8,632 nt of DNA, taken from positions 1 through 8,632 of the forward strand of contig JAQUHH010000089.1 in NCBI GenBank assembly GCA_028683685.1, written 5' to 3'. The notes below the pieces were generated by a model. It searched no databases, was not told the DNA's origin, and saw nothing but the letters and a program-made list of their open reading frames with translations. The translations under genes were made by a program, and so were the position numbers. The DNA is from Bacteroidales bacterium (GTDB taxonomy: Bacteria; Bacteroidota; Bacteroidia; Bacteroidales; WCHB1-69). Below, piece by piece: positions 7,156 through 8,632 of the stretch (position 1 is its first letter; every line of letters begins with the position of its first letter).

Positions 7156-7803
7156 TTATATTTTTTTTGTTTTTTCATTTAACATATTTACCATAACAAA
7201 AGGACTAAAAGAATACTTACGTGAACCCGGTATTAAAAAACACAAGGCTCTTTTTCGCATAATTCTATCAAACTTAAAAGTTCTCCCTTTAAATTCAAAA
7301 ATATCACCACAATTCAATTCGCTAACTTCTTTTTGACCGTCTTCATATGAACTTTCATCATATTTTTTCAAAGTTTTGATAAGAAGATAATCATATGTTG
7401 TAGAAGATTTAATTCGGGTCAAGTGAACTTCAATAGCTTCGGTAATATCAGCAGGAAATATTTTTTTCGTAATGGCATTTTTCAACAAAGAAGCATACAT
7501 ATATTTCCACTCCTGACCATGTGTTTTTACTTTATTATGATGCGTTTGCCAACACTGCAAATGAGCGAGTTCATGCAAAAAAGTAATAAAAAAAGAATAC
7601 ATATTCAAATTTCCATTAACCGAAATCCGATGATAGCTTCGACTCCGAAAAGGAGGTGAATAATCACCTAATTTACTGCTTCTGTGAGGAGAAATAACCA
7701 ACTGATAATCAGATTGATTAAATGTTTCAACGATATAATCGGCGATGGGCTCAGTAGTATATTTAAGAAGTGTAGGCTTAAGTGAGTCTATACGTTTCAT
7801 CAT
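7156..7803 (-). CDS. SprT-like zinc metalloprotease domain protein
   Basis: This encodes 215 residues with a SprT-like metallopeptidase core. HELAH at 77-81 supplies two zinc ligands and the catalytic Glu. HGQEWK (95-100) supplies the likely third ligand, H95, matching the HGxxF/W pattern of SprT and SPRTN. The preceding SKLGDYSPP and HRISVN segments fit the family. There is no signal peptide, so a cytosolic location is expected. The C-terminal part (about 150-215) lacks the Cys-x2-Cys zinc ribbon of E. coli SprT and instead looks like a small beta-rich module ending in KYSFSPFVMVN. The start is one of two adjacent ATGs, 7803 or 7800. The frame stays open to 7914, but that extension only shadows the lipoprotein gene. 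It overlaps the lipoprotein gene by 26 bases and ends 2 bases before manC. Its substrate is unknown; proteolysis of DNA-bound proteins is known for SPRTN but not shown here. Confidence 0.88.
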   Translation of the reverse strand: MMKRIDSLKPTLLKYTTEPIADYIVETFNQSDYQLVISPHRSSKLGDYSPPFRSRSYHRISVNGNLNMYSFFITFLHELAHLQCWQTHHNKVKTHGQEWKYMYASLLKNAITKKIFPADITEAIEVHLTRIKSSTTYDYLLIKTLKKYDESSYEDGQKEVSELNCGDIFEFKGRTFKFDRIMRKRALCFLIPGSRKYSFSPFVMVNMLNEKTKKI

Positions 7804-7963
7804 TATTATATGGCATGTTTTCGGAAAATTTTGAACAATTGCAATCACGAACTTTTTTATACCTTCTTTTTGCTGTATTTTTCCGACTGCTACAAGATTG
7901 TAAACCAACAGCAAGCATTAGAAAAAAAACAAATATCGTAGTTTTTAAAACTTTATTCCGCAT
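7778..7963 (-). CDS. small predicted lipoprotein
   Basis: This encodes 61 residues with a clear lipoprotein signal. It has basic residues at 2-7, a hydrophobic stretch at 8-20, and the lipobox LQSC with the lipidated Cys at 24. The mature part is only 38 residues, strongly basic (RK, KRRYKK), with a CNC motif at 41-43 followed by SKF. The residues just after the Cys (SSRKN) lack the acidic pattern associated with surface export in Bacteroidota, so a periplasm-facing anchor is more likely. The start is ATG at 7963, with a purine-rich AAAGAAAGA just upstream and a -7/-33 promoter match. It ends inside the SprT-like gene, in another frame. The alternative reading in the SprT frame has no signal features. 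I do not know a function. Confidence 0.78.
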   Translation of the reverse strand: MRNKVLKTTIFVFFLMLAVGLQSCSSRKNTAKRRYKKVRDCNCSKFSENMPYNNDETYRLT

Positions 7964-7977
7964 ATCTTTCTTTTTTT

Positions 7978-8004
7978 CAAAGATACATTAATTTTTAAAA
8001 TCAA
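7978..8004 (-). promoter_or_regulatory. putative promoter for the lipoprotein-SprT-manC unit
   Basis: The - strand carries TATCTTTG (7985-7978), a full match to the Bacteroidota -7 consensus TAnnTTTG, 14 bases before the lipoprotein ATG. A TTG (8004-8002) lies 16 bases upstream as a candidate -33 element, slightly closer than usual. The site lies downstream of the TPR gene's terminator. The predicted leader is very short. Confidence 0.5.
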
Positions 8005-8122
8005 CGAATTTTTCATAAAACTATTGTTCAATTATATAAAGTAAAATTGTTTATCCAAACCAAATTTTACAAGATAGAAAACTAAAAAAAAAGATACCCA
8101 ATCTTAGTATACCTTTCCAAAT

Positions 8123-8153
8123 AAAAAAACGCACCGAAAGTGATGCGTTTTTA
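8123..8153 (-). terminator. intrinsic terminator after the TPR gene
   Basis: An inverted repeat AAAAACGCA (8125-8133) and TGCGTTTTT (8144-8152) forms a 9-bp stem with a 10-base loop. On the - strand a run of seven T follows the GC part of the stem. It lies 30 bases after the TPR stop codon. The symmetric A/T flanks would also let it work from the other side, but no gene approaches from there. Confidence 0.72.
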
Positions 8154-8182
8154 GGATTCTTTTATGAAAATTATTTATTGGA

Positions 8183-8632
8183 TTATGAGTGCTGTTTTTT
8201 TAAAAAATCTTTTGCTTCTAGAGATCCAAGTCTGGCTGCTTTTTCAAAATCTTGAATGGCGTTCATCGTATAATCTAATGCCATTTCAATTTCTGCTTTC
8301 AACAAATAAAAATCTGCATTATTCTCTTCTATTTCAACCGCTTTAACCACATCTCTATAAGCTAGTTTCATATCCTCTTGATCGGCATAAGCAACAGCTC
8401 TTAAATAATAATATTTAGCAGATTTGTGATTTAAAGCTAACGCAACTGACAAATCTTCTATTGCTTGATCATTTTTTTTAAGATTAAATAATGCAACAGC
8501 TCTATAATAATATATTTCGGGGTTGTTTGGCGAATCAGTTAAAGCCATATTTAAATCATTTAATGCACCGCGAAAATTATTATTTTGGATTTTTTCAATT
8601 GCAATTTCTAATGAATTGGTATTAATATTTAT
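8183..8632 (-). CDS. TPR-repeat protein, C-terminal part
   Basis: This is the 3' portion of a gene whose start lies beyond the right edge; the frame is open to the last base, and 149 residues are visible. At least three exact 34-residue tetratricopeptide units are seen at 38-71, 72-105 and 106-139 (for example YYYRAVALFNLKKNDQAIEDL), with part of another at about 7-37. The last unit ends with AARLGSLEAKDFLKK, a form common at the end of TPR and Sel1-like arrays. These repeats form a helical scaffold for protein-protein contacts. No enzymatic domain or signal peptide is visible, and the N-terminus that would show location is missing. An internal ATG at 8548 falls in the middle of a repeat and is not the start. 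The partner and role are unknown. Confidence 0.88.
   Translation of the reverse strand: MNINTNSLEIAIEKIQNNNFRGALNDLNMALTDSPNNPEIYYYRAVALFNLKKNDQAIEDLSVALALNHKSAKYYYLRAVAYADQEDMKLAYRDVVKAVEIEENNADFYLLKAEIEMALDYTMNAIQDFEKAARLGSLEAKDFLKKQHS

Noticed and set aside
6803..7336. 177-residue open frame on the + strand.
   Set aside because: It is antisense to manC and the SprT-like gene, both of which have full conserved motifs.
7778..7914. A frameshift fusion that would attach the lipoprotein signal to the SprT-like domain, since the SprT frame stays open back to 7914.
   Set aside because: The SprT-like protein is complete from the ATG at 7803, the needed shift is +1 with no convincing slippery site, and the upstream extension carries no family motif.
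7782..7991. 69-residue + strand frame opposite the lipoprotein.
   Set aside because: The - strand frame has a clean lipobox, promoter match and operon position; this one has none.
1..8632. Defence island, CRISPR array, toxin-antitoxin pair, insertion sequence or integrated element.
   Set aside because: No direct-repeat array, transposase, recombinase, terminal inverted repeats or small paired toxin genes are visible; almost all genes are recognisable envelope or housekeeping families.

Overview
The window comes from an AT-rich genome of the phylum Bacteroidota. Four things support this: a type IX secretion system (T9SS) type B sorting domain, a PorP/SprF outer-membrane protein, a PorE-like multidomain protein, and matches to the TAnnTTTG promoter -7 element with few Shine-Dalgarno sites. 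The lipid A gene lpxB confirms a Gram-negative envelope. I cannot fix the class or genus from sequence alone.

Layout. (1) Positions 1-3705, + strand: the 3' end of a large secreted or adhesin-like protein with a CHU_C sorting domain, then a PorP/SprF-family protein 5 bases later, then a PorE-like protein (TPR, PD40 propeller, OmpA-like, C-terminal Ig-like domain) 4 bases later. This looks like one transcription unit whose start lies outside the window. (2) Positions 3727-5920, - strand: surE, a 93-residue membrane protein and lpxB. They are tightly packed (ATGA overlap, then a 2-base gap) and converge on the first unit across only 21 bases. (3) Positions 6062-7963, - strand: a 61-residue lipoprotein, a SprT-like metalloprotease and manC. 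This unit is closed by a strong hairpin plus T-tract at 5992-6046. (4) Positions 8183-8632, - strand: the C-terminal part of a TPR protein with its own terminator, running off the right edge.

How the genes fit together. The left unit is a T9SS cargo with its probable dedicated outer-membrane partner and a periplasmic, peptidoglycan-associated type accessory protein. The middle and right units are mostly housekeeping and envelope functions: lipid A synthesis, nucleotide phosphatase, and GDP-mannose for surface glycans. Two small uncharacterised envelope proteins are embedded in them. I found no mobile element, CRISPR array, tRNA, rRNA, toxin-antitoxin pair or obvious defence system. No gene-free stretch exceeds 300 bases; the longest (7964-8182) holds a terminator and a probable promoter. 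The least explained parts are the PorE-like protein's unusual ends, the small lipoprotein overlapping the SprT-like gene, and the small membrane protein between surE and lpxB.
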